DNA of 64,000 bases, taken from Phycomyces blakesleeanus NRRL 1555(-) (taxonomy: Eukaryota; Mucoromycota; Mucoromycetes; Mucorales; Phycomycetaceae). Below are positions 41,649 through 54,530 of the stretch, one piece after another (the stretch's first letter is position 1; every line of letters begins with the position of its first letter). Below the pieces are notes generated by a model that made no database searches, was not told where the DNA came from, and saw only the letters and a program-made list of their open reading frames with translations. The translations under genes and the position numbers were made by a program. Where the stretch lies: contig NW_017265153.1 of NCBI RefSeq assembly GCF_001638985.1, forward strand, positions 927,776-991,775, read 5' to 3'.

Positions 41649-42848
41649 AGAGATATATTTCTATATTTCTATATCTCTTTTCGTACAATTTCACTTTAGA
41701 ATCTCTTTTTATCCTATCCCCTTCTACCTTTGTTTTCTTTCTTTATTCTCTTCAACTATAGTCATTCACTGACCCCACACTCAAAACAACCTACACACCT
41801 TTATATAGACTATGTGTGTCTGTGTAATCAATACATCTTGTTCATACACTAAACTAAACTAAACTAAAAAATATTTATTTTCTGAAACTGATGGCGCAGA
41901 ATTTGGAAATTTATAATACAAAACATACACAAATGCGACATAATTGACACAGCATTTTGCTTTTAGGAAATAGTGTAAAATAATATAATATGCTTTAAGA
42001 ATAAAGAGAACTACTAATCCATTCGCATGGCTTGAAAAATTACTATATCAAGAATCGTGTCATACATTTTTGTTTCAAAAATAAATAACAATTCAAAATT
42101 GACTATTAATAGTGTATATAATTGACAATCAAGAGAAGAATGGAAAGAAAGAATAAGGGTGTCAAGTGCTTTCTAATATTTGACACTAATTCTTACTATT
42201 CATGTGCGAGTAGCATGTGTAAATACTAATGTTGACGTGGCCTATTGTTTACATTAGAAAATGAAAACAAAACAACAAAAAGAAGAAGAAGAAGTATATA
42301 AAGAGAAGGTACCACAATCCCTACACCCACCCATACAAACACATTTTCTTTCATTCTCCCCAAAGAAAAAGAAAAAAGAACCCAAGCCAAGCCAAGCCAA
42401 GCCAAGCCAACAGAATTACACACACAAAAAGTATAAATTTCTATAGAGATCTTTGTGTGTGTGTGTGTAGGATTGAGTACAAAGAATGGAAGGTTCATTA
42501 TATCAGAATTACAGAATTACAGAATTACAATTATATTTAGTCCCAAATTTACAGCTCTGTAATTTTGGGATTTTGGGATTCTTTAATCTTGTAATTCTGT
42601 GATTGAAAGTTGAAATCATGGCTCTTTGACTTTTACTATTCTTCCGTGAAGGCTGTAATTCTTGCCAAACAACACCATTCACACGTGGGGTTGGATGTTT
42701 TTGTGAATTCGGTCATCCAATTTTAGCCTTGCCAAGCATATTATCATTTTTGATTATTTTTCCTTACTTTTCTCTCTCTCTCTCTCTATTTCCTTCTTTA
42801 TCTCTTTCCACTTTCTACTTTCTTCTTTATTGTAAATTACATCTCATT
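41649..42848. other. Intergenic with CCAAG repeat and a large hairpin
   Basis: 1.2 kb between plus-strand genes. A (CCAAG)n repeat lies at 42381-42411, the nested inverted repeat at 42504-42605 is listed separately, and a CT-rich promoter tract lies at 42770-42830 just before the DnaJ start. No gene was found. Confidence 0.5.
42504..42605. repeat. Nested inverted repeat (hairpin) upstream of the DnaJ gene
   Basis: The inner arms TCCCAAATTTACAG (42541-42554) and CTGTAATTTTGGGA (42557-42570) pair at 13 of 14 positions around a 2-nt loop. Outer arms, a threefold CAGAATTA repeat before 42530 and TTGTAATTCTGTGATT at 42590-42604, also pair. It may be a foldback element or the remnant of a MITE. 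Confidence 0.7.
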
Positions 42849-44181
42849 ATGGCAAGACTTGGAACAGACGAGAATCCTATTGATCTCACCTACTATGAAC
42901 TTCTCGGCATTCCAGTCAATGCCGACAAGCTTCAGATCAAGAAAGCCTACAGGTAAGAAAGAGCAACATTACGATACTTCCAATGGCTAAATATATACAT
43001 ATATCTATCTATCAATATTATAAACATTAATTTTGTAGAAAACTTGCTATTGTATGGAATTACATCATTTTTCTTTAGTATTGGATAGTTAAATAGTAAA
43101 AAGAAGAAAGAAAGTACCTATGAAGTTTATTTTTATTTTTCCTATATACTTGTGCCTTTTTGTGCATTCGGGTTTTTTTTAAATAGGTTTATCATCCTGA
43201 TAAAAATCGTGAAGAAGGAGCCGAGGAAAAGGTAAATACCGAGAACCTTTAAATAAAGAGAAAGAGTGAGCCTAGAATGGAGACCAATTATACATATACA
43301 GATAGTATCTTTGTATCTGTTTACATCTTTATCAATTGAGAAAAAAAAACTAATAAATAAATAAATAAATATTTCCCGGGAAAATAAACACAAAACACTG
43401 TATGTAAATTGTGTCAATTAGTTCAAAGCCATTTCGGAAGCCTATCAAGTCCTGTCTGATCCTCAGCTGAGAGCACATTACAACAAATATGGCAAAGACA
43501 GCGAGTTGGCTCCTGATGGTGGGTTCGCAGATCCTCGCGAATACTTCCAGCAGATGTTTGGTGGCGATGCTTTTAGAAACATCATTGGAGATCTGGCAGT
43601 CGGTGATATGTTTAGTGAAGGGATGAAGCAAGGCAACGAGTCTGCGGACCCAGCAGCAGGATCATCGGTGGCATCACCTCAATCCGGTAACAGTGGTGAT
43701 GTCAGTGCGTCAGGACCAGAGTCTAAGAAACAGATGGGAATGTCCAAAGAACAAATGGAGAAACTTCACAAGCAACAGCAGGAAAGAGTCAGGACTTTAT
43801 CCGAGAAGCTGATTCACAAACTCTCGCTCTATACCGAAAGCGAAGGAGACGAGACCGCGGCAGTTGCGTTTCAAGAACAGATCAAGGTCGAGGCCGAGAA
43901 ACTGAAGAGCGAGAGTTATGGTCTTGAGCTGTTGCACTCAATTGGCGGAGTTTATTCGAGCAAAGCCAAACAATACCTGGGAATGCGTGGAGGTGAATTA
44001 CCCGGAATTTTTCAGAGTATAAAGCAAAAGAAGCATTTCGTAAAGGAACTGTGGTCTACTGTCAAAAGTGCCATGGACATGCAAGCTGTGGCAGAAATGG
44101 TAGCAGAGGCAGAAGAAAAGGGAATGGATCAAGCCGACAAACTCAAATTGGAAGAAGAAGCCAGTAATAGAGTAAGTGAAA

Positions 44182-44221
<40 letters not shown>

Positions 44222-44773
44222 GTTGTTGTTGTTGTTGTTAGCGTAGCGCATTTCTATTATCATTATCATTATCATTATCATTTAGCCTTTAGTAGCAAGT
44301 AGTAGTGAATAAGGGGGACAAGAAATTCCACACTTGGCTTTATTTCTATTTTTAATTGCAATTACAATCACAATCACCATAGAAACTAAATAGAGAAAAA
44401 GAAAAAAAGCATAAAAAACCCAATTGTGTGTGTGTGTGTGTGTGTTGGGTGTACAACTAACTTCGTGTGTTACAGGCATACAAAGCACTTTGGCAAACAT
44501 CTAAATTTGAAGTTGAAGCTACTTTACGTCAAGTATGTGAGACCGTATTACAAGACAAGGTATGTGAACAATATAAAATATAAGTTAGCACCCAAGAGGC
44601 TTTTTTCCAACTCATATATTCCTTAATTCTATCTGTCTGTATCCAAAACAAAGTCTGTTGACAGTCGGACAAGATACAAGCGTGCAGAGGCTCTGCGCAT
44701 GGTCGGGTACATCTACAAGCATGCTGAAGCAGATAAGCCTGTTTCTGAATTGCTGATGAAAAATAAGAAATAA
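42849..44773 (+). CDS. DnaJ protein with DnaJ-X domain (CAJ1/DJP1-like)
   Basis: The J domain spans four exons: YYELLGIPVNADKLQIKKAY, RKLAI, VYHPDKNREEGAEEK and FKAISEAYQVLSDPQLRAHY. The HPD motif that stimulates Hsp70 ATPase is intact. A Gly/Ser-poor linker (DPREYFQQMFGGDAFRNIIG) leads to the DnaJ-X domain: KLIHKLSLYTES, EAEKLKSESYGLELLHSIGG, KAKQYLGMRGGELPGIF, then KALWQTSKFEVEATLRQVCE, KRAEALRMVGYIYKHAEADK and stop at 44773. Yeast relatives Caj1 and Djp1 are cytosolic Hsp70 co-chaperones; Djp1 helps peroxisomal and mitochondrial import. The intron before the AYKALW exon starts right after ASNR and contains a (TTA)n microsatellite at 44186-44221, so strain length variation there would not alter the protein. 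Confidence 0.9.
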
Positions 44774-44799
44774 GATAGAGGTTATTATTATTATTGTTA

Positions 44800-44831
<32 letters not shown>

Positions 44832-45283
44832 TTAAGTGAATGAGAGTGTGTGTGTATGTGAGAGAGAGAAACCCCCTTCCTTCCCCCTCCCCTCCCCTTT
44901 ATCCCCTCAATACTTCCCAAATACATACAATTACACTAGTAAACGCACAATCACGCATACAAACGCACCTACCCATTCAAATTACACTACACTACACTAC
45001 ACTACACTACACTGCACTGCAAACATCTATATATACATATGTATATTACAAAATTTGTACTTAATATAATCAAAATATTTTCTTCAACATTTCTTCATTA
45101 TTTTAAGCATGCCCGCTTCTTTTTTTTTAAGAATTCACATATCTTATGTTCCTGTTGTTTAACCATATGAATTGGCAAATAAGGAGCTTTATTCTTTCTT
45201 TTATACATAAATATGTATGTATTTATTTATGTATGTAGAAAGAACTAAAAAGATAAATAAAAGAGTATAATGGCTGATAATCC

Positions 45284-45328
<45 letters not shown>

Positions 45329-45527
45329 TTTGGACTTTTCTTAAAAAAAAAAGAGTCTAAAGCAAATTACCATTTGTTGTGCTTTATATCTCCTTATTAA
45401 GAATGCAGCTTGTATTAGCTATACTAATGAGAAATAACCGTAAGAATAAAATAGTCTACCAATTGCTGCTGTTTTTGTTTTTATTGATTTAAGGGGTGGT
45501 CAGGTCTATGTCTCTTTCTCTCTTTCT
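44774..45527. other. Intergenic, convergent, with simple repeats
   Basis: Between the DnaJ and KGD1 3' ends: (ATT)n at 44779-44832 and 45284-45326, and a CACTA-type pentanucleotide run at 44978-45012. No gene was seen. Confidence 0.6.
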
Positions 45528-48500
45528 CTAGATATCAATGGCTTCCTGAATCAATTGAGTCTGTTGTTTACGGAACAAAGGTCCATTGGCAATTGCTGGT
45601 GCAGAAAGTGGGCTACGTCCAACGTATCCAATCTTTTTTTTTGTTTGCAAACAATAACAAGATACATACATATATTAATAAAGATTAATGTGCATATTAT
45701 TTATATATATGTGTGTATATACAATATTCTTACCATCTTTTGAGGTAACAACTGTGCCAAACGAGGAGCCATAAATGAATAGGCACCAGCATTCTGAGGT
45801 TCTTCTTGACACCACACAAACTCTCCCGCGTGCTCATACTTTTCAATCTCTTGTTTGATTTGGTCCCTTGGAAACGGGCACAATTCCTTGTTTTATATAT
45901 ATATATATATAACAAATAAATATTTAGATCCTATTGTCGTTTATCTTTGTTGTTGTTTATGCATAAAGTGCAGTGCGCATTGATGTGCTTTATGTGTTTA
46001 TGTGTTTATTTTAAAGAAAATATCATTATACAGAATAATATATCTATATCTTACCTCAATGCGAACCAGAGCTACACGCTCATCAAGACCTCGTTCGGAT
46101 TTCTCCTTTGCAAGATCATAATATAGTTTTCCGGACACAAACACAACCTTTTCGACCATATCTGGGTTGTTTGTAGTTGGATCTTCAAGAACAGGTTTAA
46201 ATGAGGTACCAGGTGCCATATCTTCAAATGAACTAACAGCAAGCTAAAATATAAAGCAGTCAATCAATAAAGTAATATATGTATGTATGTGTATATATAT
46301 ATATATAAGCATTATACATAAGAAGTAGTTATTAAGTTAAATTAAAATATATAAATGTATAAATGAATAAATGAATAAATGCTGCGCAGACTCATTAATA
46401 ATAATCTAGATTAATTCAAGTTATTTGGAACAAATAATAAAAGAAGAAAAGAACAGTCTATGTACACATGTATCTGCATGTTTTTGTGTTTGTGTGTTTT
46501 CTTACCGGAGATTTCAAAAGACTTTTTGGTGAAATTACTACCAAAGGCTTTCTGAATTTACGGGCCATCTAAATAATACCAAATAATTGCATGTAAATAT
46601 GCATATACTTTATCCGTATGTGTGTGTGTTGTGTGTGCGTATATGCACAGTCCCTCTGTCAATAATAACAATAGTAACTATTATTACCTGGCGTCTCAGA
46701 ACGTGGAAATATTGACCAGGTGTGGTACAATTTACTACATGCCAGTTTGGAGGAGAGTGGTAGGTTTCGTCTACATTAAAAGGAGCATTGCTCATCTGCC
46801 AAGACAATAAATAAAAGTAATTATATTGGAGGATGCTTTTAATGTATATCTTATCCACATTGAAGTTTACTTTTTCTTCTTTACCTGCAAGAACCGTTCA
46901 ATTCTGCTTGACGAATGCTCAGGTCCAGCTCCATCTTGGCCATGAGGCAATAATAAAACCATGCCACTCTGTCGGAGCCATTTTTCTTCACCACTTGAGA
47001 TAAATGTATCCAGAATAATCTGAGCACCGTTGAAAAAGTCACCAAATTGAGCTTCCCAAATAACCAGGTTCTTTGGAGATTCGATAGACATTCCATACTC
47101 AAATCCCATCACAGCAAATTCAGACAGTGGGCTATTTGCAACCTAGTATATATATATATAAATAACTTTATTATATATTCGGATTCCTACAGAGAAACCA
47201 ACTACTTCCTTCCCCCCCCCTATTTCTCCCTTCCTTCCCCCCTTACTCCCAACCTATCTTTCTCTCTATCTCTCTCTCTTATTAATTTCTTTCAATAAAC
47301 CATAGTCTTTGCTTACCTCTAGGAGCCCTTGTCCAGCTTCCATTTCATTTAAAGGAATGACTGCAGATTCGGTGTCTTGACAGACAAACATGGCGTGGCG
47401 CTGAGAGAACGTACCTCTTCCTACATCCTGACCAGAGATGCGGACTCCGTAGCCTTCCTTGAGGAGTGAGCCAAAGGCCATTGCTTCGGCAGTAGCCCAG
47501 TCAAGACCTTTTCCTTGGTCGATCTTCTTGAGACGGGCATCAATATGGTATTTCTTGAGGCGCTGGTGCACTTTTACAGAGCTAGGTGGAGTGACAGACT
47601 GGCGCCCGATTGCAGATAGAAGAGCAGAATCTACACCAGTATCGACCGCGGCCTGGCTACCTGTGGTCGGGTGAGTCATTGACTTCCAGTTACCCTGGAG
47701 GTGAGCAGAATCGTCGGGAACATATGTCTCAGAGGCCTTGAGACTGCTCTCGAGAGCTTCGATCTGGGCGCTTCTGACCGATTCAGCTTCGGCCGCGGAC
47801 CCAAATGTCTTTTCATCGAGAAGTTTTTGCTCATACAGCTTGGGAACAGATGTACGGTGACGGATAGTGTTGTACATGTTTGGCTGCGTAAATCCTGGCT
47901 CATCAAGTTCATTATGACCCCAACGGCGATAGCACATTAAGTCAAGAATAATGTCCTAAAAAGAAAGAGTGTGTGAGGGTGTAAGTGGAAGTGTAAGAGA
48001 TAGAGATATTTTCTTTTGCTGGGTATTAAGCTCTCTAATCACAAATATTCATCCAATACACACCCACAGTATAACTCTCTTTTTCTCTTTATATTTCTCT
48101 ATCTTACCTTTCTAAACTTGTTTCTGTATTCAAACACAACATCCATAGCACGTGCAACATCTTCAGGGTGATCACCATTAACATGTACTACCGGAACATT
48201 GATCATTTTTCCAATATCTGAGCAATATGCTGAAGAACGAGCGTTCTGAGCAGGTGTAGTATACCCTAGCTGGTTATTGACTACAATGTGGATCGACCCT
48301 CCGGAAGAGTAATGGGGCAGGTTGGAAAGACAGAGAGACTCAGTTACGATTCCTTGTCCAGAGAATGCCTTGAGACATAAAATAGATGTTTTTTTTTTTT
48401 TAAAATATATATATATATATTTCCTATAATTTTTTTTCTATATATATACATCTATATTACTTACTGCATCTCCGTGAATCTGAACGCACATAACTCGATC

Positions 48501-49977
48501 ACCGAGATTACATGAATCGTCTGCTTTGGACAAGAGATCGGTTTGCTTTGCACGGGCCTTTCCCATTGCTACCGGATTGATAGCTTCAAGATGAGAAGGG
48601 TTGTGAAGCAGAGACACATGAAGAGGTTTTCCATCATATGTCAAGTCAGGATTGTTAACTACAATCCATACATATGTACAATTAGTTGGTCAATTTCTTC
48701 TTAGCTCTTAAGAACAAAAATAAAATAAAAAGTAGAAATGATAGTTGAGCTTCACCTAAATGAGATATCACATCCCCTGATCCAAAGGTTCCCTTGGGCA
48801 ATTCTGAATTTCCTTTCATCTTGCTGAACAAGGCAGCTTGTGGGTATTCCAGCAAATCGCACAATAAGTTGAGACGACCACGATGGGGCATTCCTATCAC
48901 CACATCCTCAACACCAGCTAATGAAAATTGTTAAAAAAGAACAGTAACAATATACCATAATATTTATATAATTAAAAGAAAGAATGGTACCTTTTGCAGA
49001 TAACGAGAAAAGTCGATCGAGAGCTACCATCATACTTTCACCACCCTCAAGTCCATAGCGTTTCACATTAGGAAATTTCTTAGCCAAGAAATGGTCAAAT
49101 GTCTAAAAACCAAAAATAAAAAACAAATAAAAAATAAGAAAAACATATTAGATAAAAACTGCCCTTTGGCATAAAGAAACATTAAAGTATTGATAAAAAT
49201 AATAATAGAGGGTTTACCTCGGACTTGGTCAAAAGCTGATGAATTCGCTTCTTCTGGTCTTCTGTCAATTGAGGCTTATTCCAAGATTCAAGTGCATGAT
49301 ACCACCAACGTCTCTCACTTGCAGACTACAATATGTCAACTGAGCTCACATACTTATGTGTGTGTGGGTGTTTAATAAAAAAGAATGTGAATTACTTACA
49401 GGAGAATGCATAAACTCATAGGCAATATTTCCACAGTACACTGAATTCAGGTGGTTGATAATGGTCTCGGTGTCTGCTTCTTGTTTCGCCGAGGGATCTT
49501 GCTTGGATTCTGTCACATGGAGTATACCAGCCAAGGGGTGAACTTGCTTGGTGTCTGTAATACCATACCGTTCCGGTTTCAAAGCAAGTACAGCTCTTTT
49601 TAAAAAAAAAAGAAATGAGAAATAAGGTATATATAATTAATTAAAGTAAAAAGAGGGTGAGAAAGATGTGGGTAGACCGTGAGAAATTTTTACTCTTCTC
49701 GATTTATTTTATTTTTAGGCTACGTGAAATTTACTCACTCGCGTTGCATTATATCCAAGGGATCCAGATGAGCACCCCGATGTCCATGAGTTCTGTAGGC
49801 CTGAACCATACGCAGTAAACTGCCACCATCTTTGCGACTAGCGAGCTCACTCTCGGTGTAATCTGGCATTTTGTACTCTTTTGGAACTCGGTAGCCAAAC
49901 ACGCCCTTGTCATGATAAAGTCGACGAGTGCTCAATACAGAATTGGATGACCTGGTAAGCCTTTGGATGCGCAACAT
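45528..49977 (-). CDS. KGD1: 2-oxoglutarate dehydrogenase E1 component, mitochondrial
   Basis: The start [20 protein letters not shown] (ATG at 49977) is an Arg/Ser-rich mitochondrial presequence. Family stretches follow in order: [140 protein letters not shown] (thiamine diphosphate region), [26 protein letters not shown]-type [40 protein letters not shown] and the C-terminal [20 protein letters not shown] with stop at 45528-45530. It decarboxylates 2-oxoglutarate in the citric acid cycle as part of the E1-E2-E3 complex. About twelve introns, all short. Length and residues look normal, with no sign of truncation. Confidence 0.96.
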
Positions 49978-50959
49978 TCTTAACGTTTCTTTTCTTTACT
50001 TAAAAATTAAAGAGAGCTACAAGCAGAGAATACAGATAGATAAATATATAAAAAAGAAGAAAGAAAGAAAGAAAAATAGAAGAAAAGGAAAGAGAGGTAA
50101 AGAGAGATAGAAAAAGGTTCACTTGTTTAAATTCAATCACAAAGTGTTTGGTCTACTTTGTTCGAGTACTCGATGCCTCCCAGGAAAGAAGCACCAATGG
50201 ACTAATTAACCCACGGTCACCTGATTTACAAGGCTTATATATATATATATATCTGTTGTGGCAATCATGGAAATAAATGGAGAAAGTAAAGAAAAGAGGG
50301 GGGTGCAACACAGATATATATGTACAGGACTTTTTGCGTGAGCGGGCTCTTGAAGAGATAATTCGACAGAGAGAGAGAGGGAATTTATTAAAAAAGGAAG
50401 GAATATTTCCTACCGATAGTAAATAATAAAAATAGTAATCTTCTTGGATAAGAGATAGGAGCAAGGTTTACTACAACATTTGAGTATTTTGGAGAGGGGG
50501 TTTGTAAAATGAATATGAAATACACAAGCTCTACTCTACTCTACTGATTTACCTCAAGGTAATGAGTATTACTAATAGACCAATTTGACGTTTATGACTC
50601 AAGAAACACCAAGCAAAAAAATAAAGAAGAAAGAAAAAAAACCTTGTTTGTTGGTATAGCAACAGGATCATTTCTATAAATACACATTGAAACACACTAT
50701 ACAAGGCTCACAATTCAAAAATTTAAGGCGCACAAGTAGGTTACCCTATAGAAAAAAGCGATTTTGGTGAATTGTTGCGAGTTTGCCGGGGTTTAAAGTG
50801 TCTTATAGTTGAATTTTAAAAGCACCAATTTCTCTCTCTTTTATATATATCCCACTTTCTACGCCACCATGTTTTTGCAGTCGATGCAAAACATCTTTTT
50901 CCCAACTTCTTCAACACGGTACAAGAATTAAAGACGATACAATCATTCAAATATAATGG
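49978..50959. other. Intergenic: KGD1 promoter region
   Basis: Purine-rich (that is, CT-rich on the KGD1 sense strand) just upstream of the KGD1 start (50000-50115), as expected for a promoter. A short minus-strand frame with FCIDCKNMVA near 50870-50930 was noted but not assigned. The rest is AT-rich. Confidence 0.45.
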
Positions 50960-52210
50960 CTTACCAACGGTATCTTGGGTGTATCCTAGGCGGAAACCAG
51001 GATGGAATATTTTATCTTCTTTGAGTTCTTGTCAGTCTTTGTCTCAAACGACGACCCTCCTGAAGATCTTCTTCTGCTTGTCTTCTAGAAATTACCATTT
51101 TAATGGCACATGTAAATCTATTTGGGACATAACTATGTTTAAATCGGTTAAGTATATGCTAGGAGTTCAGTACAGCAGCAAGATTTCTATTCCACAAATT
51201 ATGCACAAACTGTAATGAAGCCATGTTCTCGAAACAATTTTGATTTGGTAAATATGTATGGATTTATAGAAAGTATTAATAATAGTAAAAAATGATGACT
51301 GGTTGTACCATTTGCCTTGGAAGACTATGGCATGCTATAGTTGGCGTTTAAGTGTGGCGATATGGACTAGTTTTCGACTTACTTGAAGGTTCAAAGGGAA
51401 GACTGAGAGCATGAAGGACAGTGCCTGGAAGTACTAAATTCATCAAACAAACAAGCATTAAATCCATGTTTGCGAAGTAGACATCCCGTTATTGCATCTT
51501 TAATGCGTCTATGGTATTCGTTGTGAGGTACAGACCAGTTTTTCACTATCAATATAGAAGACCAATCAAATTAAGCACTGTTATTTCTTGACATAAATTA
51601 ATTGGCTTTGGATTGCTTAGTATAGGAAAAGAGACGAAGTGGGTAGATTAAATATTGACGGCTGCCTTGACTTTTGGTATTTGTCCAAGAGGAGCGGAGG
51701 ATGGAAAGACTTACAGTAATATAAGCACCATCGTAGCGATAAATGAGCTTACAATTTTACCTTGTCATTTCCGTTATATAGTAAGAAGTAGTATTAAGGC
51801 CGAGCAACAATAAAGGGACATTAACAGAAATAGCTTCTTTAATTCATCCATTAAGGTCGAGAGATGGCTTGCGTGCTAACTCGGGAAGAAAGATGTATCT
51901 TCTGAGTGTGCAGGTGTGTAGGTGTGTAGGTGTGTGTGGAAATTGTATGGTCTTTAAAAACCAGACCTTGTACAGATTCAAAGAACTGTGGCACTCCCCC
52001 AAGCTGATTTTTTGTAGTGATGCCTTCACAGTTAGGACTCGGAATGGGGTAATGGTGCTTACTATCTTCCAACCCACAAAGAGATAGATATGCGAGGCTT
52101 ACTTGCTTGGTGCTTTCAAATGTGCCAATTGATAGGGACGATATGCTAAGAAATTGTGTAAGATTATATATTGTAATTCAGTCAATTGACTACTTACAAT
52201 GCGATTTGCA
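50960..52210 (-). pseudogene. Fanzor-type (eukaryotic TnpB-like) nuclease relic 1
   Basis: On the minus strand a broken series of frames preserves the C-terminal half of a Fanzor/OrfB protein. HRRIKDAITGCLLRKHGFNA leads to LFDEFSTSRHCPSC (51400-51520), the TS-x-x-C-x-x-C zinc-ribbon start after the D-E RuvC segment. About 200 bases on, LWNRNLAAVLNS (near 51170-51205) matches the last RuvC motif (W-N-R-D-x-x-A-x-x-N) with Asp changed to Asn. Upstream fragments in coding-like frames are ANRIVSSQLTELQYIILHNF, NQLGGVPQFFESVQG and EAISVNVPLLLGLN. Several in-frame stops and lost cysteines show decay. Fanzors are RNA-guided nucleases carried by eukaryotic transposons; this copy cannot be functional. 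The boundaries are approximate. Confidence 0.65.
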
Positions 52211-53112
52211 GTAAGTATTATCGAAATGAGATGCTTTTTAAAAAGATTGAAGCACTTTTTAAAATAACTTTAAGTCGCTCGAATATGACAAGATATACAA
52301 GAGTGTTCTCTATCAAACTAAATTAACATTCTGTCTTTTTCTGGACAGGAAATATTTTCTGCAATCTCTTCAAAGGTTAAGTGAAAAATAAATAGATTTT
52401 GGTGGTAGCTTAAAGAAAAATTGACGATATTGAAACGATAAAACAATAGCGTCTTTCGAGCACTTGTACCCGAGAAAGACACAAAGACAGTAACATACAA
52501 ATAATTGTACCATTAGATTAGCTAGAATATAAAAAATGCTTGTAGATAATGGCCATTGTTTTATAGAGAGGTCCATATTAAACTTCTTGTAAACAATCTG
52601 TGTAAATACAATGAGGATCTTACTGTGTATTCATTCTTCATCACGTTTTTTCTGTCTCTCTTTCAAACACATGGCTATATTCTTTCCCATCTCTCATTTC
52701 TATTCATTTTTCTTGAATTTTCTCTCATTCCAATACATCCTCTTTACAATCTCCATCCGCACTAGCCAAATTTAATACTATACAATTCACGGAATCGGCA
52801 TCATCAAACATTATTCTGCAATTTATATACTTTTCAGACAAAGAATAGCATCTATATTTAAACACGGCCATCAATACTACATTAAAATATATAAATAGTA
52901 TTTTGTTTCTTTTCAGATTTATTCAATTAGACTAATTTCTTCTTGTAAATGAGCTCTCCTAATTACAACATTGACATCTTCAATCAAGTAAAAAAAAAGT
53001 TTAAAAGCGTGTTTTTTTTATTAGAGCCGATAATAGTTAAAAAGACTTTATTTATTTATTTAAAGGTATACATATATATACATAAAGAAACTATTCTATT
53101 TGATTTAATTTC
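52211..53112. other. AT-rich spacer, possibly holding further decayed Fanzor N-terminal sequence
   Basis: A minus-strand frame at 52370-52576 (LANLMVQLFVCYCLCVF, FQYRQFFFKLPPKSIYFSLN) may be an N-terminal continuation of relic 1, but I cannot support it by motif. The rest is AT-rich with no gene. Confidence 0.3.
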
Positions 53113-53780
53113 ACTTAATGTTCTTTTACATGAGTAAAAGAATAAAAAGCATGACACCAAGTTCTTTGTCCCCGCATTACGCGGCTCAATCTCCTTCAGG
53201 ACGTAAACCTGACTTGGTAGCGAAGGAGGTGCTGGAATGGTGGCAAACCAACGGAAAGCACCCGTTCATCCAGCCCCACATCTCGTCACCGAGTAATGTG
53301 GGTGCGAACTCACCAGAGAACTTACCACTAGGTGATAAGGTCCAGCTCATTCGACTACCAGTAGCTTCACCGTCAGCCGTTAAAGAGTTCAGTCAGGTTA
53401 GCAGTGAAGAGCCAGCACATCTCACCACAGATTAGACCTCCCTCCCCCCAGCATCATGATTCCACATTGGCGATGCGATGTACACAGTAGTCTTTCCAAA
53501 AATGAAAAGAGACCATGCCCCACGACTTCTCAGAATTAACTGAGCTGGCGAGTAACAACTTTCACTTTCCGATGCTTGTAGCATGGAAGAATCTCCCTGC
53601 AACGGTCGCAAGAGACGCCTCACTATGAAACCGGGACTGTTGTTGCTCAAGGAGAAAACAAACGATGCGCGTTGGAGGAGGTCTATATGTAACAGAAATT
53701 TTTTTCATCTGCGATTAAAGTTTAGGACTGCGCTTTTTGTCAGGCCTGACGCTCACGTCAGAGCAAACGTGATATAGCTG
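53113..53780. other. GC-richer unassigned block, possible mobile-element remnant
   Basis: The block is clearly less AT-rich than its flanks. The plus strand has a 105-codon frame (PDLVAKEVLEWWQTNGKHPF, GDKVQLIRLPVASPSAVKEF) ending at 53435. The minus strand also has long near-open stretches over the same DNA (for example KFSGEFAPTLLGDEMWGWMN). I recognise neither translation. Composition and isolation suggest inserted DNA, perhaps part of a mobile element, or a small lineage-specific gene. Confidence 0.3.
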
Positions 53781-54530
53781 TATATTATTTTTACTGGGTT
53801 TGTGTAACTGTTTTAAGGCAGAATAGACAGTTAATAATATTAAATCAAATTACTACAGAATATGACTTTACAAAGTGAGCTAAAGTAAAGTAAATCAAAG
53901 AGGCAAATGAGTAATGAAACGTTTGGTATTGATCGGTGTAGAAATGACTCTCAAAGTGGAGTACAAGTTTCTATAACGGCGATTTGTAGGTTACTCTAAG
54001 CTGGTCTGTGCGTTTTTGTTCAAAGGTGCAAGAAAAAGTTTTCTTCTTTTACCCATACAAGTGGGCACAAAAGGTACCCAACAGCCGCCCAAAAATATTT
54101 CTATGTATATTCTAAAGCAATATTAAACAGCAAGTAAAAAGCAAAAAATAAAGCAAAAAGTATATATGTATGTTATCTTGATCTCAACACAGTAGGTGGC
54201 GGGATTTTGAATTCAAGGTTGGGTTTTATTGAAATGAGGTTATACCAGTGGTTGAAAGTATCAAGATGATTTTTCAAGAGAATGATTGATAGATATCAAA
54301 TGTTTGGGGATTCTGGTGCAGAAAATAGTAGAAATTTATAACAGAATTAAGGGTTAGTTATAGAGATAGAGAAAGATAGAGTTGATATCTTCAATAGGGA
54401 AAATATAAAATACTGAGTGTACATTTATTGTCTTGAGAACGTTTCCTCTTAACAGTAGTTTATTGGCCCTCGTTATCACGCATCTAATTGGGAATATAAC
54501 CCTTTCTAGCTAGTAACCCGGCTATAGACG
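53781..54530. other. Intergenic, AT-rich
   Basis: No coding exon or repeat of note was found between the GC-richer block and Fanzor relic 2. Confidence 0.45.

Noticed and set aside
43506..44222. Tyr-repeat C-terminus of the DnaJ frame
   Set aside because: It is read-through into an intron that contains a (TTA)n microsatellite; the protein continues in the AYKALW exon.
50870..50930. Minus-strand frame with FCIDCKNMVA
   Set aside because: Only about 19 codons with no joinable exon of known family; possibly the end of an unseen gene, but not supportable.
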